From Pseudomonas sp. RIT288 (GTDB lineage: Bacteria; Pseudomonadota; Gammaproteobacteria; Pseudomonadales; Pseudomonadaceae), in assembly GCF_000631985.1 (NCBI RefSeq), contig NZ_JFYN01000001.1:496001-560000 (forward strand): a stretch of 64,000 nt of DNA. Direction: 5' to 3'. Shown in pieces: positions 54,499 through 63,803 of the stretch (the first letter of the stretch is position 1; every line of letters begins with the position of its first letter). The notes beneath the pieces were generated by a model that worked only from the letters and a program-made list of their open reading frames with translations, did no database searches and had not been told where the DNA came from. The position numbers were made by a program, and so were the translations under genes.

Positions 54499-54585
54499 TG
54501 TAGGAGTGAGCCTGCTCGCGATTCAGGCGCTGCGGTTTATCTACGAAACCGCGGTGTTGCCAACGCGAGCTGGCTCACTCCTACA
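54499..54585. repeat. REP-type inverted pair (GTGAGCCTGCTCGCG family)
   Basis: Arms 54499-54520 and 54564-54585 are complementary at 21 of 22 positions; a second hairpin (GCGGTTT/AAACCGC) lies inside. It sits between pstA and pstB. Confidence 0.88.
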
Positions 54586-54592
54586 TAAGAAA

Positions 54593-56263
54593 TCAGCTAT
54601 CCAGTGCTTTGTATTTTTCGCGCAGGTGGTTACGAATCCACACGGCCGACAGGTTCAACGTGGCGATCACCAGCACCAGCAGCAGCGCCGTGGCGTACAC
54701 CAGCGGCCGTGCCGCTTCGACGTTCGGGCTCTGGAAGCCGACGTCATAGATGTGGAAGCCCAGGTGCATGATCTTCTGGTCCAGGTGCAGGTACGGGTAG
54801 TTGCCGTCCACCGGCAGCGACGGCGCCAGTTTCACCACACCCACCAGCATTAGCGGCGCCACTTCACCGGCGGCGCGGGCCACGGCGAGGATCATGCCGG
54901 TCATCATTGCCGGGCTGGCCATCGGCAGGACGATCTTCCACAGCGTCTCCGCCTTGGTCGCGCCCAGTGCCAGCGAGCCTTCACGGACGGTGCGCGGGAT
55001 ACGCGCCAGACCTTCCTCGGTCGCCACGATCACCACCGGCACCGCCAGCAGCGCCAGAGTCAGCGACGCCCAGAGCAGACCCGGGGTACCGAACGTCGGC
55101 GCCGGCAGTGCTTCGGGGAAGAACAGACGGTCGACCGAGCCACCCAGCACGTAGACGAAGAAGCCCAGACCGAACACGCCGTAGACGATCGCCGGAACGC
55201 CGGCGAGGTTGTTGACCGCGATGCGGATGATCCGGGTCAGGGCATTCTGCTTGGCGTATTCACGCAGGTACACCGCAGCCAGCACGCCGAACGGGGTCAC
55301 GATCATCGCCATGATCAGAGTCATCATCACCGTGCCGAAGATCGCCGGGAAGATCCCGCCTTCGGTGTTCGCTTCACGCGGGTCGTCGGAAAGGAATTCC
55401 CAGACCTTGCTGAAGTAGAAACCGATCTTGGTCATCGTGCCCATGGCATTCGGCTGATAGGCGTGAACCACTTTGCCCAGGCTGATTTCGATCTCTTTGC
55501 CGTTGGCGTCGCGGGCGGTCAGCGCGTCACGATTGAACTGCGCATGCAGATCGCTCAGACGTGCTTCGATGTCCTGATAACGCGCGTTAAGCTCGGCACG
55601 CTCGGCGTCCATGTCCGCTTGCGCGGTGGCGTCGAGCTTGCCGCCGAGTTCCAGTTTGCGCCCGTGCAGACGGATGCGCTCCAAGCCTGCGTTGATCGCA
55701 CCGATGTCAGTCTTTTCCAGCGATTTGAGTTGCGCAGCAAGGCCGTTCACGCGGTTGATCCGCGCTTGCAGCTCAGGCCAGGCCGCTTCGCCTTCGGCAA
55801 TCACCTTGCCGTCCTGTTTGACGTTGACCAGGTAGCCGTAGAAGTTGCCCCACTCGCGACGCTCGATCGCCATCAGTTCCGGCGGCGTGGTCTGCTTGGT
55901 CAGCCATTCGCCGACCACCCAGGTGAAATCGTTGCCGTTCAGGTCACGGTTGCCGACCTTGATCAGCTCGCGGGTCATGAATTCCGGGCCCTGGTCGGGC
56001 ACCGGCAGGCCGGCGCTTTTCAGGCGTGCACGCGGCACTTCTTCTTTCTGTACCACTTCGCCGATGACCAGGTGATTGGCCTGGCCCGGTACGTCATAGC
56101 TGGCGTGGATCAGGTCCGCCGGCCAGAAGTGACCCAGACCGCGCACGGCAATCACCGCCAGCAGGCCAATGGTCATGATGACCGCGATGGACACCGCGCC
56201 ACCGCTGATCCAGACGCCCGGGGCGCCGCTCTTGAACCATCCTTTCAGGGAGTTCTGTTTCAC
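54593..56263 (-). CDS. pstA: Phosphate ABC transporter permease PstA (extended form)
   Basis: 556 residues, against about 300 in E. coli. One membrane helix at about 20-42 is followed by a 230-residue extracytoplasmic insertion with a coiled-coil (RINRVNGLAAQLKSLEKT to AELNARYQDIEARLSDLH), then the permease core (AIFGTVMMTLIMAMIVTPFG, EEGLARIPRTVREGSLALGA). The EAA-type loop is intact. It pairs with PstC. Confidence 0.94.
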   Translation of the reverse strand: MKQNSLKGWFKSGAPGVWISGGAVSIAVIMTIGLLAVIAVRGLGHFWPADLIHASYDVPGQANHLVIGEVVQKEEVPRARLKSAGLPVPDQGPEFMTRELIKVGNRDLNGNDFTWVVGEWLTKQTTPPELMAIERREWGNFYGYLVNVKQDGKVIAEGEAAWPELQARINRVNGLAAQLKSLEKTDIGAINAGLERIRLHGRKLELGGKLDATAQADMDAERAELNARYQDIEARLSDLHAQFNRDALTARDANGKEIEISLGKVVHAYQPNAMGTMTKIGFYFSKVWEFLSDDPREANTEGGIFPAIFGTVMMTLIMAMIVTPFGVLAAVYLREYAKQNALTRIIRIAVNNLAGVPAIVYGVFGLGFFVYVLGGSVDRLFFPEALPAPTFGTPGLLWASLTLALLAVPVVIVATEEGLARIPRTVREGSLALGATKAETLWKIVLPMASPAMMTGMILAVARAAGEVAPLMLVGVVKLAPSLPVDGNYPYLHLDQKIMHLGFHIYDVGFQSPNVEAARPLVYATALLLVLVIATLNLSAVWIRNHLREKYKALDS

Positions 56264-56279
56264 AGACTTCTACCTTTGC

Positions 56280-58565
56280 TTAAAGCGACGAGTATTTCTT
56301 GCGCAGACGCTGACGAATCAGTTCTGCCAGGGTGTTCATGACGAAGGTGAACAACAGCAGCACCAGCGCCGAGAGGAACAGCACGCGGTAGTGGCTGCCG
56401 CCGACTTCCGACTCGGGCATTTCCACCGCGACGTTGGCGGCCAGGGTGCGCAGGCCTTCGAACAGGTTCATTTCCATGACCGGGGTGTTACCCGTGGCCA
56501 TCAGCACGATCATGGTTTCGCCGACCGCACGGCCCATGCCGATCATCAGCGCGGAGAAGATGCCCGGGCTGGCGGTGAGGATCACCACGCGGGTCATGGT
56601 CTGCCACGGCGTGGCACCGAGCGCCAGGGAACCGAGTGTCAGGCCACGCGGCACACTGAACACGGCGTCTTCGGCAATCGAGTAGATGTTCGGGATCACC
56701 GCAAAACCCATCGCCAGGCCGACCACCAGAGCGTTGCGCTGGTCATAGGTGATGCCCAGATCGTGGGAGATCCACATGCGCATGTCACCGCCGAAGAACC
56801 AGTTCTCCATGTACGGGCTCATGTACAGCGACAACCAACCGACAAACAGGATCACTGGAATCAGCAGCGCACTTTCCCAGCCATCCGGGACTTTCAGGCG
56901 GATCGACTCAGGCAGACGACTGAAGGTGAAACCGGCGACCAGAATGCCGATCGGCAACAGCATCAGCAGGCTGAAAATGCCCGGCAGATGCCCTTCCACA
57001 TACGGGGCGAGGAACAGACCGGCGAAGAACCCGAGGATCACCGTCGGCATCGCTTCCATCAGCTCGATCACCGGCTTGACCTTGCGGCGCATGCCCGGGG
57101 CCATGAAATACGCGGTGTAGATCGCGGCGGCAACCGCCAGTGGCGCGGCCAGCAGCATGGCGTAGAACGCCGCTTTCAGGGTGCCGAAAGTCAGTGGCGA
57201 AAGACTCAGTTTTGGTTCGAAATCGGTGTTGGCTGCAGTCGATTGCCAGACGTATTTAGGCTCGTCGTAGTTCTCGTACCAGACCTTGCTCCACAACGCA
57301 CTCCACGACACTTCCGGGTGCGGATTGTCGAGCAGCAGCGGTTGCAGCTTGCCGCCGGCCTCGACGATCACCCGATTGGCACGCGGCGACAGACCGAACA
57401 GGCCCTGGCCTTCAGCTACCGGCTCGACCAGCAAGGTGCGGTGCGCGGTGCTGTGGAACACGCCGAGCTTGCCGCTGGCGTCGAGGGCAACGAAGCCCTT
57501 GCGACGCTCTTCGGCGGTGATTTCAACGATCGGCGTGGTGCCCATCTGGAAGGTACGGATCTGCTTCAGACGCAGCTCGCCATCGGTATCACGCGCCATG
57601 AACCACTGGGCCAGGCCACCCTTGGAATCACCGATGATCAGCGAGATGCCGCCCACCAGCTGGGTGCTCGCAGTGACTTCAGCGTCAGCGTTTTCCAGCA
57701 GTTTGTAGCGACCGTTCAGGCTCTTGTCGCGCAGGCTGAACACGTCGGCCTGGGCACGCCCGTTGACCACGTACAGCCATTGCTGGCGCGGATCGACGAA
57801 AATATTTTTCACTGGCTCGGTCATCTGCGGCAGCTCGATACGCTTCTGCTCGCTGGTGACTTCACCGGTCATCATGTTTTCTTCGCTGGTCAACGCCAGC
57901 ACATTGAGCTGCGAACCGGTAGAGCCCACCAGCATCAGGGTCGAATCGGTAGCGTTGAGGCTGACGTGCTCCAGTGCCCCGCCGCTCTCGTTCACCGCGA
58001 TCGGCGTGTTGCCGTACGGGTATTCGATGGCCGGGGTGATGGTTTTCTTGCCATCGGGGTAGCTGACTTTATAGGTGTGACGGAACACCAGCGCCTGGCC
58101 GTTGGACAGGCCCACGGCGACCAGTGGATGGCCTGGCTGGTCTTCACCGATGGAGGTTACGCTGGCACCGGCAGGAACCGGCAGATCGACGCGCTTCAAT
58201 TCAGCGCCACTGTCGATGTCGAAGAACAACGCCTGGCCCTTGTCGGAAACGCGCATCGCCACCTGATTCTGCTCTTCGAGCGAAATCATCAGCGGCTTGC
58301 CGGCGTCCTGCATCCAGGCCGGGGTGATGGCATCTTTCGCGGTCAGGCTGGCACCCTGGAACAACGGTGCAACGACGTAGGCGAGGAAGAAGAAGATCAG
58401 GGTGATGGCTGCCAGCACCGCCAGACCGCCAACGAGGACGTACCAGCGGGTGAAGCGATCCTTGAGCGCGCGAATGCGGCGCTTGCGTTGCAGCTCAGGC
58501 GTATTGAAATCAATGCGCTTGGGAGGGGAAGTCGTAGTCATTGGGGAATTGGCCAGATCATTCAT
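56280..58565 (-). CDS. pstC: Phosphate ABC transporter permease PstC (extended form)
   Basis: 761 residues, more than twice E. coli PstC. A helix near 40-65 is followed by about 380 residues of beta-rich, propeller-like sequence that would lie in the periplasm, then the permease core (LAVAAAIYTAYFMAPGMR, RGLTLGSLALGATPWQTMTR). ATG 58565 follows GGTGAG; ATG 58541 is possible. A Pho box lies just upstream. It follows pstS after a repeat-bearing gap. Confidence 0.94.
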   Translation of the reverse strand: MNDLANSPMTTTSPPKRIDFNTPELQRKRRIRALKDRFTRWYVLVGGLAVLAAITLIFFFLAYVVAPLFQGASLTAKDAITPAWMQDAGKPLMISLEEQNQVAMRVSDKGQALFFDIDSGAELKRVDLPVPAGASVTSIGEDQPGHPLVAVGLSNGQALVFRHTYKVSYPDGKKTITPAIEYPYGNTPIAVNESGGALEHVSLNATDSTLMLVGSTGSQLNVLALTSEENMMTGEVTSEQKRIELPQMTEPVKNIFVDPRQQWLYVVNGRAQADVFSLRDKSLNGRYKLLENADAEVTASTQLVGGISLIIGDSKGGLAQWFMARDTDGELRLKQIRTFQMGTTPIVEITAEERRKGFVALDASGKLGVFHSTAHRTLLVEPVAEGQGLFGLSPRANRVIVEAGGKLQPLLLDNPHPEVSWSALWSKVWYENYDEPKYVWQSTAANTDFEPKLSLSPLTFGTLKAAFYAMLLAAPLAVAAAIYTAYFMAPGMRRKVKPVIELMEAMPTVILGFFAGLFLAPYVEGHLPGIFSLLMLLPIGILVAGFTFSRLPESIRLKVPDGWESALLIPVILFVGWLSLYMSPYMENWFFGGDMRMWISHDLGITYDQRNALVVGLAMGFAVIPNIYSIAEDAVFSVPRGLTLGSLALGATPWQTMTRVVILTASPGIFSALMIGMGRAVGETMIVLMATGNTPVMEMNLFEGLRTLAANVAVEMPESEVGGSHYRVLFLSALVLLLFTFVMNTLAELIRQRLRKKYSSL

Positions 58566-58587
58566 GCGCTCACCCTAGCGATCCTGT

Positions 58588-58605
58588 ATGACAGAAAGAT
58601 GACAA
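58588..58605 (-). promoter_or_regulatory. Pho box upstream of pstC
   Basis: On the minus strand TTGTCAT-CTTT-CTGTCAT is a near-perfect PhoB site, ending 22 nt before the pstC start. It would let pstCAB-phoU be induced apart from pstS. Confidence 0.8.
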
Positions 58606-58699
58606 TGCAGTGACGCACCAAATCCACCGCCAGCGGTTACTGGAGGAGGATTGAAAATTCGATAGGTCGTTGGACCTTTTGGGAACTGCCTGAAAACTG

Positions 58700-58799
58700 T
58701 GTAGGAGCTGTCGAGGGAACCGAGGCTGCGATCTTTTGATCTTGCGATCAGAAGCCAGATCAAAAGATCGCAGCCTCGTTTCACTCGACAGCTCCTACA
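58700..58799. repeat. Large inverted repeat between pstS and pstC
   Basis: Outer arms TGTAGGAGCTGTCGAG (58700-58715) and its complement (58784-58799), then inner arms CGAGGCTGCGATCTTTTGAT (58721-58740) and its complement. Same family as the elements near 50436 and 51518. It may weaken read-through from pstS into pstC. Confidence 0.88.
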
Positions 58800-58839
58800 G
58801 GGTTCCTGCAGATCCGGGGGTCAGCCCGGATCTAGGGTG

Positions 58840-59844
58840 TTACTTTTTTGCGACTTCAGCGCCGCCTTCCTGCAGACCCAGGTCAGCCAGTGCTTTTGCA
58901 GCAACCTTGGCTGGCAGTGGGATGTAGCCGTCTTTCACCACCACTTCCTGACCCTGTTTGGACAGAACCAGTTTCACGAACTCGGCTTCCAGCGGGGCCA
59001 GAGGCTTGTTCGGGGCCTTGTTCACGTAAACGTAGAGGAAGCGCGACAGCGGGTACTTGCCGTTCAGGGCGTTTTCTTCGGTATCTTCGATGAAGTCCGT
59101 GCTGCCTTTCTTGGCCAGAGGCACGGTCTTCACGCTGGCAGTCTTGTAACCGATGCCCGAGTAACCGATGCCGTTCAGCGAGGAGCTGATCGACTGCACG
59201 ACCGAAGCCGAACCTGGTTGTTCGTTGACGTTAGGCTTGTAGTCACCTTTGCACAGGGCTTCTTCCTTGAAGTAGCCGTAGGTGCCGGATACCGAGTTAC
59301 GACCGAACAGCTGAACCGGCTTGTTGGCCAGGTCGCCGGTCACACCCAGCTCGCCCCAGGTTTTCACGTCGGCCTTGGCGCCGCACAGACGGGTGGACGA
59401 GAAGATCGCGTCAACCTGTTCCATGGTCAGGTGCTGGATCGGGTTGTCCTTGTGCACGAACACCGCCAGGGCGTCCACGGCCACCGGGATAGCGGTTGGC
59501 TTGTAGCCGTACTTCTGCTCGAAGGCCGCCAGTTCGGTGTCCTTCATCTTGCGGCTCATCGGGCCCAGGTTGGAGGTGCCTTCAGTCAGCGCAGGTGGCG
59601 CGGTGGCGGAGCCAGCGGCCTGAATCTGGATGTTTACGTTCGGGTATTCTTTCTTGTAATTCTCAGCCCACAGGGTCATGAGGTTGGCCAGAGTGTCGGA
59701 ACCAACGCTGGACAAGTTGCCCGATACACCGGTGACCTTGGTGTAAGCCGGAATTGCCGGGTCAACGCCAGCGGCTACCGCGTGGGCAGTCGCAACGCCA
59801 GCAGCGACAAAAGTCATTGCCGCCATCAAACGCTTCAGTTTCAT
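58840..59844 (-). CDS. pstS: Periplasmic phosphate-binding protein PstS
   Basis: 334 residues from ATG 59844, with AGGAG upstream. The signal peptide ends near HAVAAG. Phosphate-binding motifs: [22 protein letters not shown], and [15 protein letters not shown]. The form beginning with [16 protein letters not shown] is that of pseudomonad PstS. It feeds phosphate to PstA/PstC. It is preceded by its own Pho box. Confidence 0.97.
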   Translation of the reverse strand: MKLKRLMAAMTFVAAGVATAHAVAAGVDPAIPAYTKVTGVSGNLSSVGSDTLANLMTLWAENYKKEYPNVNIQIQAAGSATAPPALTEGTSNLGPMSRKMKDTELAAFEQKYGYKPTAIPVAVDALAVFVHKDNPIQHLTMEQVDAIFSSTRLCGAKADVKTWGELGVTGDLANKPVQLFGRNSVSGTYGYFKEEALCKGDYKPNVNEQPGSASVVQSISSSLNGIGYSGIGYKTASVKTVPLAKKGSTDFIEDTEENALNGKYPLSRFLYVYVNKAPNKPLAPLEAEFVKLVLSKQGQEVVVKDGYIPLPAKVAAKALADLGLQEGGAEVAKK

Positions 59845-59922
59845 GCCTTACTCCTAGCAGATAGGGTGTGTTAAGTCGGGGCCAAGTATCAGCAGGCCGT
59901 GTGAACACTCTATGGCTGAAAT

Positions 59923-59940
59923 ATGACAATTGGATGAAAG
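59923..59940 (-). promoter_or_regulatory. Pho box upstream of pstS
   Basis: On the minus strand CTTTCAT-CCAA-TTGTCAT matches the PhoB site; a third weaker 11-nt unit (CAGCCATAGAG) follows. It lies about 80 nt before the start of pstS. Confidence 0.8.
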
Positions 59941-59980
59941 GCCAGCATCCGGGTTTTACTGAATGATTCGAGTGGCCCCA

Positions 59981-60046
59981 ATCGCGAGCAGGCTCACTCC
60001 TACAATAGAAATACATTCGAACTGTAGGAGTGAGCCTGCTCGCGAT
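59981..60046. repeat. REP-type inverted pair (GTGAGCCTGCTCGCG family)
   Basis: Perfect 24-nt arms at 59981-60004 and 60023-60046 with an 18-nt loop; located between the MFS gene and the pstS promoter. Confidence 0.9.
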
Positions 60047-60076
60047 AGCGTCAGAACAGCCGATGCAGAATCTGGA

Positions 60077-61375
60077 TCAGCGCCCCTTCTTCCAGAGCCA
60101 CGCCCCCACCAGAATCCCCATCGTGCACAGCACCGCCACATAGTAAGCCGGACCCATCGCGCTTTCCTTAAGCAGCAGACTGACCACCATCGGCGTCAAG
60201 CCGCCGAAAATCGCATAAGCCACGTTGTACGAGAACGACAGCCCGCTGAAGCGCACCACCGGCGGGAACGCCTTGACCATCACGTATGGCACCGCACCGA
60301 TGGTGCCGACCAGCAGACCGGTCAGCGCATACAGCGGGAACAACCAGCTCGGGTGATCGGCGAGGCTGTGATAGAAGGTCCAGGAGCTGATCAGCAAGCC
60401 CAGGGAGCCGAAGACAAACACCCGGCCGGCGCCGAAACGATCCGCCAGGGCACCGGAGATGATGCAGCCGACACTGAGGAACACGATCGCCAGACTGTTC
60501 GATTGCAGCGCCACTGTCGGCGAGAAGTGATAGACCGTCTGCAGTACGGTCGGGGTCATCAGAATCACCACGACGATCCCGGCCGACAGCAGCCAGGTCA
60601 GCAGCATCGAGACCGCAATCGCCCCACGATGGTCACGCAGCACCGCGCGCAACGGCACTTCTTCGGCCAACGCCTTGCGCAGCTGCAGTTCAGCGAACAC
60701 CGGAGTCTCGTGCAGCCAGCGGCGCAGATACACCGAGAACAGACCGAACACCCCGCCGAGCAGGAACGGAATCCGCCAGGCGTAATCCGCGACTTCCCCC
60801 GGTGTATAAATGCTGTTGATTGCCGTAGCGACCAGCGAGCCGAGCAGGATGCCCGCCGTCAGGCCGCTGGTCAGCGTCCCGCAGGCGTAGCCGATGTGTT
60901 TTTGCGGCACGTGTTCGGAAACGAAGACCCACGCCCCCGGCACCTCACCGCCAATCGCTGCGCCCTGGATCACGCGCATCAACAGCAACAGGATCGGTGC
61001 CCAAAGGCCGATCTGCGCGTAAGTTGGCAGCAGACCCATGATCAGGGTCGGCACGGCCATCATGAAAATGCTCAGGGTGAACATTTTCTTGCGCCCCAGC
61101 AGGTCGCCGAAGTGCGCCATGACGATGCCGCCCAGCGGCCGCGCGAGGTAACCGGCGGCGAAAATGCCGAAAGTCTGCATCAGGCGCAGCCACTCGGGCA
61201 TGTCAGCCGGGAAGAACAGCTTGCCGACCACGGTGGCGAAGAACACGAAGATGATGAAATCGTAGAACTCCAGCGCACCGCCCAGGGCCGATAGCGACAG
61301 AGTCTTGTAGTCATTGCGGGTCAGGGGGCGTGCAGGTTGCTCGGGCTGCGCGAGGCTCGAAGGCGCTGTGGTCAT
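60077..61375 (-). CDS. MFS transporter, metabolite:H+ symporter (MHS) type
   Basis: 432 residues from ATG 61375; the frame is open further upstream but this start begins the usual MHS leader. About twelve membrane helices, with GALEFYDFIIFVFFATVVGK, the loop motif GDLLGRKKMFTLSIF and GGEVPGAWVFVSEHVP. MHS proteins take up organic acids, citrate or osmolytes. The substrate cannot be read. It lies next to pstS, as PA5370 does in P. aeruginosa, but no Pho box was seen before it. Confidence 0.88.
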   Translation of the reverse strand: MTTAPSSLAQPEQPARPLTRNDYKTLSLSALGGALEFYDFIIFVFFATVVGKLFFPADMPEWLRLMQTFGIFAAGYLARPLGGIVMAHFGDLLGRKKMFTLSIFMMAVPTLIMGLLPTYAQIGLWAPILLLLMRVIQGAAIGGEVPGAWVFVSEHVPQKHIGYACGTLTSGLTAGILLGSLVATAINSIYTPGEVADYAWRIPFLLGGVFGLFSVYLRRWLHETPVFAELQLRKALAEEVPLRAVLRDHRGAIAVSMLLTWLLSAGIVVVILMTPTVLQTVYHFSPTVALQSNSLAIVFLSVGCIISGALADRFGAGRVFVFGSLGLLISSWTFYHSLADHPSWLFPLYALTGLLVGTIGAVPYVMVKAFPPVVRFSGLSFSYNVAYAIFGGLTPMVVSLLLKESAMGPAYYVAVLCTMGILVGAWLWKKGR

Positions 61376-61751
61376 GGCAAGGGCTTCTCTTATAGGCGGA
61401 TCTACCGCCACAACAACGCTGGCTGTGGCTTGGGCAGGTTCGGCACCATAGCAAATTGTTCGAAAAAGCACATAGAGGCGCGTATTTGACGGTCAAAATC
61501 AGAACCCGATGGTCGTCGCGGAGTCTACCGACCGATATACTCGCAACCTTGCTCCGGTTTGTAGGGGGTTGCTGTGCGAAAACGTCGTTGGCCCGGCCTT
61601 TGAACGGGATCAGCCGGTTTCGCAGAGTTTCCCTTTAGACGCCTATGGAAAACGTGACGAACGCAGTATGTTCGGTGCTGAATCGTTTTTCCTGAAGACG
61701 GCTACCACCAGCAATACCAACGAAGAGTCACGGGTCAGAGGCACCCCCGGC
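61376..61751. other. Divergent intergenic region, MFS gene / thioesterase gene
   Basis: 376 nt with no supported gene. A plus-strand frame continues upstream of the thioesterase start to about 61509, but it lacks family similarity there. It should hold both promoters; no clear operator was found. Confidence 0.5.
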
Positions 61752-62156
61752 ATGATAGAGCTCGAACAAGAAGATCCGATCCCGCAAGGCGACCTGGCCC
61801 TGCAAATTACCGCACTCCCCCGCGAAACCAACGGCTTTGGCGATATTTTCGGCGGCTGGCTGGTGGCGCAGATGGATCTGGCAGGTACCGCGATGGCCAG
61901 CCGCGTTGCCGGTGGCCGTGTGGCGACCGTGGCCATCGACCGCATGGCATTTCTGGTGCCGGTCGCGGTCGGCGCGCAATTGTCCTTTTATACCCAGACC
62001 CTGGAAATCGGCCGCAGCTCGATCCAGATGATGGTCGAGGTGTGGAGCGACGATCCGCTGTCCAGCGAGTGGCGTAAAGTGACCGAGGCGGTGTTCGTCT
62101 TCGTCGCCATCGACGGCAGCGGTCGCACCCGCTCGGTACCGCCGCGCGCACGTTAA
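61752..62156 (+). CDS. yciA: Acyl-CoA thioesterase (YciA-like hotdog fold)
   Basis: 134 residues from ATG 61752, which gives the normal family length; ATGs upstream would add a non-family leader. The hotdog signature NGFGDIFGGWLVAQMDLAGT carries the catalytic Asp, and VATVAIDRMAFLVPVAVG follows. It hydrolyses acyl-CoA esters in the cytoplasm. Single gene, with the mutarotase gene 58 nt downstream. Confidence 0.9.
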   Translation: MIELEQEDPIPQGDLALQITALPRETNGFGDIFGGWLVAQMDLAGTAMASRVAGGRVATVAIDRMAFLVPVAVGAQLSFYTQTLEIGRSSIQMMVEVWSDDPLSSEWRKVTEAVFVFVAIDGSGRTRSVPPRAR

Positions 62157-62214
62157 ACCTCGCCGCGGTTTTGCGGTCGATAGTCGTCCCAAGTGTCTGA
62201 TCGAGAGCTGCCCC

Positions 62215-63114
62215 ATGAACACGCCCAACGTTGAAGCCGTGAAACTGGATGAACTGAACTGCTGGCGCATCCGCCACGGTCAGGCCGAAGTGCTGGTGGC
62301 CCAGCAAGGCGCGCACATCCTCAGTTATCAGGTCGATGGCCAGCCGCCGATCATCTGGCTCAACGACAAGGCGGTGTTCAAGACCGGCAAGAGCATCCGC
62401 GCCGGTGTGCCGGTGTGCTGGCCGTGGTTCGGCAAGTTCGAACGCAACCCGCAGAGCGTGCAGGCCATGTACACCGGTGAGCAACCAGCACCCGCGCACG
62501 GTCTGGTACGGGCGATGGACTGGGAGCTGGGCGGCATCGAATCAGAGGCTGACGGCGTCAAGGTTGAATTCAGGCTGCCCTACCCCGAAGGTGGCCTGCC
62601 GGGCTGGCCGCATCAGGTCGATCTGACCCTGACCCTGCATCTGAATGATCAGTTGCACATCAGCCTGACCAGCCACAACCGAGGTGTCGAAACCGTCAGC
62701 GTCAGCCAAGCGCTGCACACTTATTTCGCCGTCAGCGATGTGCGTAACGTGCACGTCAACGGCGTGGACGGTCTGAATTACATCGAGACCTTGGACAACT
62801 GGAAGACCAACGCCCAGAAAGGTGACCTGCATTTTGCCGGCGAAACCGACCGCATCTACCTCGACGCCCCGCCGCAGTTGAGCATCGTCGACCCGACCTG
62901 GGAACGACGCATCGCGCTGACCGCCACTGGCTCACGCACTGCGGTGATCTGGAACCCGTGGATCGACCGCGCGGCAGCGCTGGACGACATGGACAACGAT
63001 GGCTGGCAGCGCATGCTGTGCATCGAGACGGCGAATGTGATGGATGATGTGGTCACGCTGGCCTCGGGTGCGAGCCATACGATGGGCGTCAGCATCGGCA
63101 GCAACTCGCTTTAA
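62215..63114 (+). CDS. D-hexose-6-phosphate mutarotase (YeaD-like)
   Basis: 299 residues from ATG 62215. The aldose-1-epimerase-like fold shows GAHILSYQVDGQPPIIWLN, the conserved RAGVPVCWPWFGK, HGLVRAMDW (catalytic His), and the C-terminal LCIETANVMDDVV (Glu). It interconverts anomers of glucose-6-phosphate. Usual length. Confidence 0.92.
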   Translation: MNTPNVEAVKLDELNCWRIRHGQAEVLVAQQGAHILSYQVDGQPPIIWLNDKAVFKTGKSIRAGVPVCWPWFGKFERNPQSVQAMYTGEQPAPAHGLVRAMDWELGGIESEADGVKVEFRLPYPEGGLPGWPHQVDLTLTLHLNDQLHISLTSHNRGVETVSVSQALHTYFAVSDVRNVHVNGVDGLNYIETLDNWKTNAQKGDLHFAGETDRIYLDAPPQLSIVDPTWERRIALTATGSRTAVIWNPWIDRAAALDDMDNDGWQRMLCIETANVMDDVVTLASGASHTMGVSIGSNSL

Positions 63115-63116
63115 GA

Positions 63117-63160
63117 TCAAAAGATCGTCCGAAGGCTCGGGCCGCGTTCGGACGATCTGT
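63117..63160. terminator. Bidirectional hairpin between convergent genes
   Basis: AGATCGTCCGAA (63122-63133) pairs perfectly with TTCGGACGATCT (63147-63158); loop 13 nt, AAAA before it. It probably ends both the mutarotase and the DUF3299 gene. Confidence 0.7.
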
Positions 63161-63164
63161 TGCT

Positions 63165-63701
63165 TTAGAGATCGGACTCTTGCACCACCCGCACCTTGTC
63201 CGCTTCCAGCGCATACGCCGCATCGGCCAGGTCATTGCTGACTTTCTCGATCTTCAGCGTGCCGGTTACCCACAATGGCGTGTAGATATCGTCCAGCTTC
63301 AAACCCTTTGGATAACGCACCAGCACCAGTTGATTCGGTGGCGGCGGCGGCACGTGGATGCAGGCGCCCGGGTATGGCACGAGGAAGAACAGCGTGCTGC
63401 GGCCCTTGGCGTCGGATTCCAGCGGCACCGGGTAGCCACCGATACGGATGTGCTTGTCGTTCATCGACGCCACGGTCTTGGTCGAATACATCACCGCCGG
63501 CAGGCCCTTGGCCTGTTTCATCCCGCCCTTCTCGGTGAAGGTGCCAGTAGCTTCCGGGGAGTTGTGGTCGATTTCGGGCATGGCCTCGAGGGCTTTCTGG
63601 TCCGACTTCGGCATCAGTTCCAGCCAGTCGGTTTCCGGCAGTTCGCCGGCGTGGGCCAGACCGCTGCCCAGCAAAAGAAGAGTCAACAGAAGACGGCGCA
63701 T
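63165..63701 (-). CDS. Exported DUF3299 protein
   Basis: 178 residues. The signal peptide ends near GLAHA (residue 18). The DUF3299 body includes IRIGGYPVPLESDAKG, FLVPYPGACIHVPPPPPNQL and LWVTGTLKIEKVSND. The family is periplasmic with unknown function; the single Cys-His motif (CIHVPPPP) is conserved. Confidence 0.85.
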   Translation of the reverse strand: MRRLLLTLLLLGSGLAHAGELPETDWLELMPKSDQKALEAMPEIDHNSPEATGTFTEKGGMKQAKGLPAVMYSTKTVASMNDKHIRIGGYPVPLESDAKGRSTLFFLVPYPGACIHVPPPPPNQLVLVRYPKGLKLDDIYTPLWVTGTLKIEKVSNDLADAAYALEADKVRVVQESDL

Positions 63702-63803
63702 GGAGGTGCTCGGTAAAGGATGCTCGGATAAAGGAAGGACGTTGAATCGCCGAGCATTCTAGCCCTCCCTGCCGCGTTGGCAGAGAGGACTTGGCCGCTT
63801 GGA

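Noticed and set aside
56169..58613. An 814-codon plus-strand frame
   Set aside because: Antisense shadow of pstC; composition is unnatural and it has no ribosome site.
61509..61751. Upstream extension of the thioesterase to a 215-residue protein
   Set aside because: The added leader has no family similarity, and the ATG at 61752 gives the normal length.
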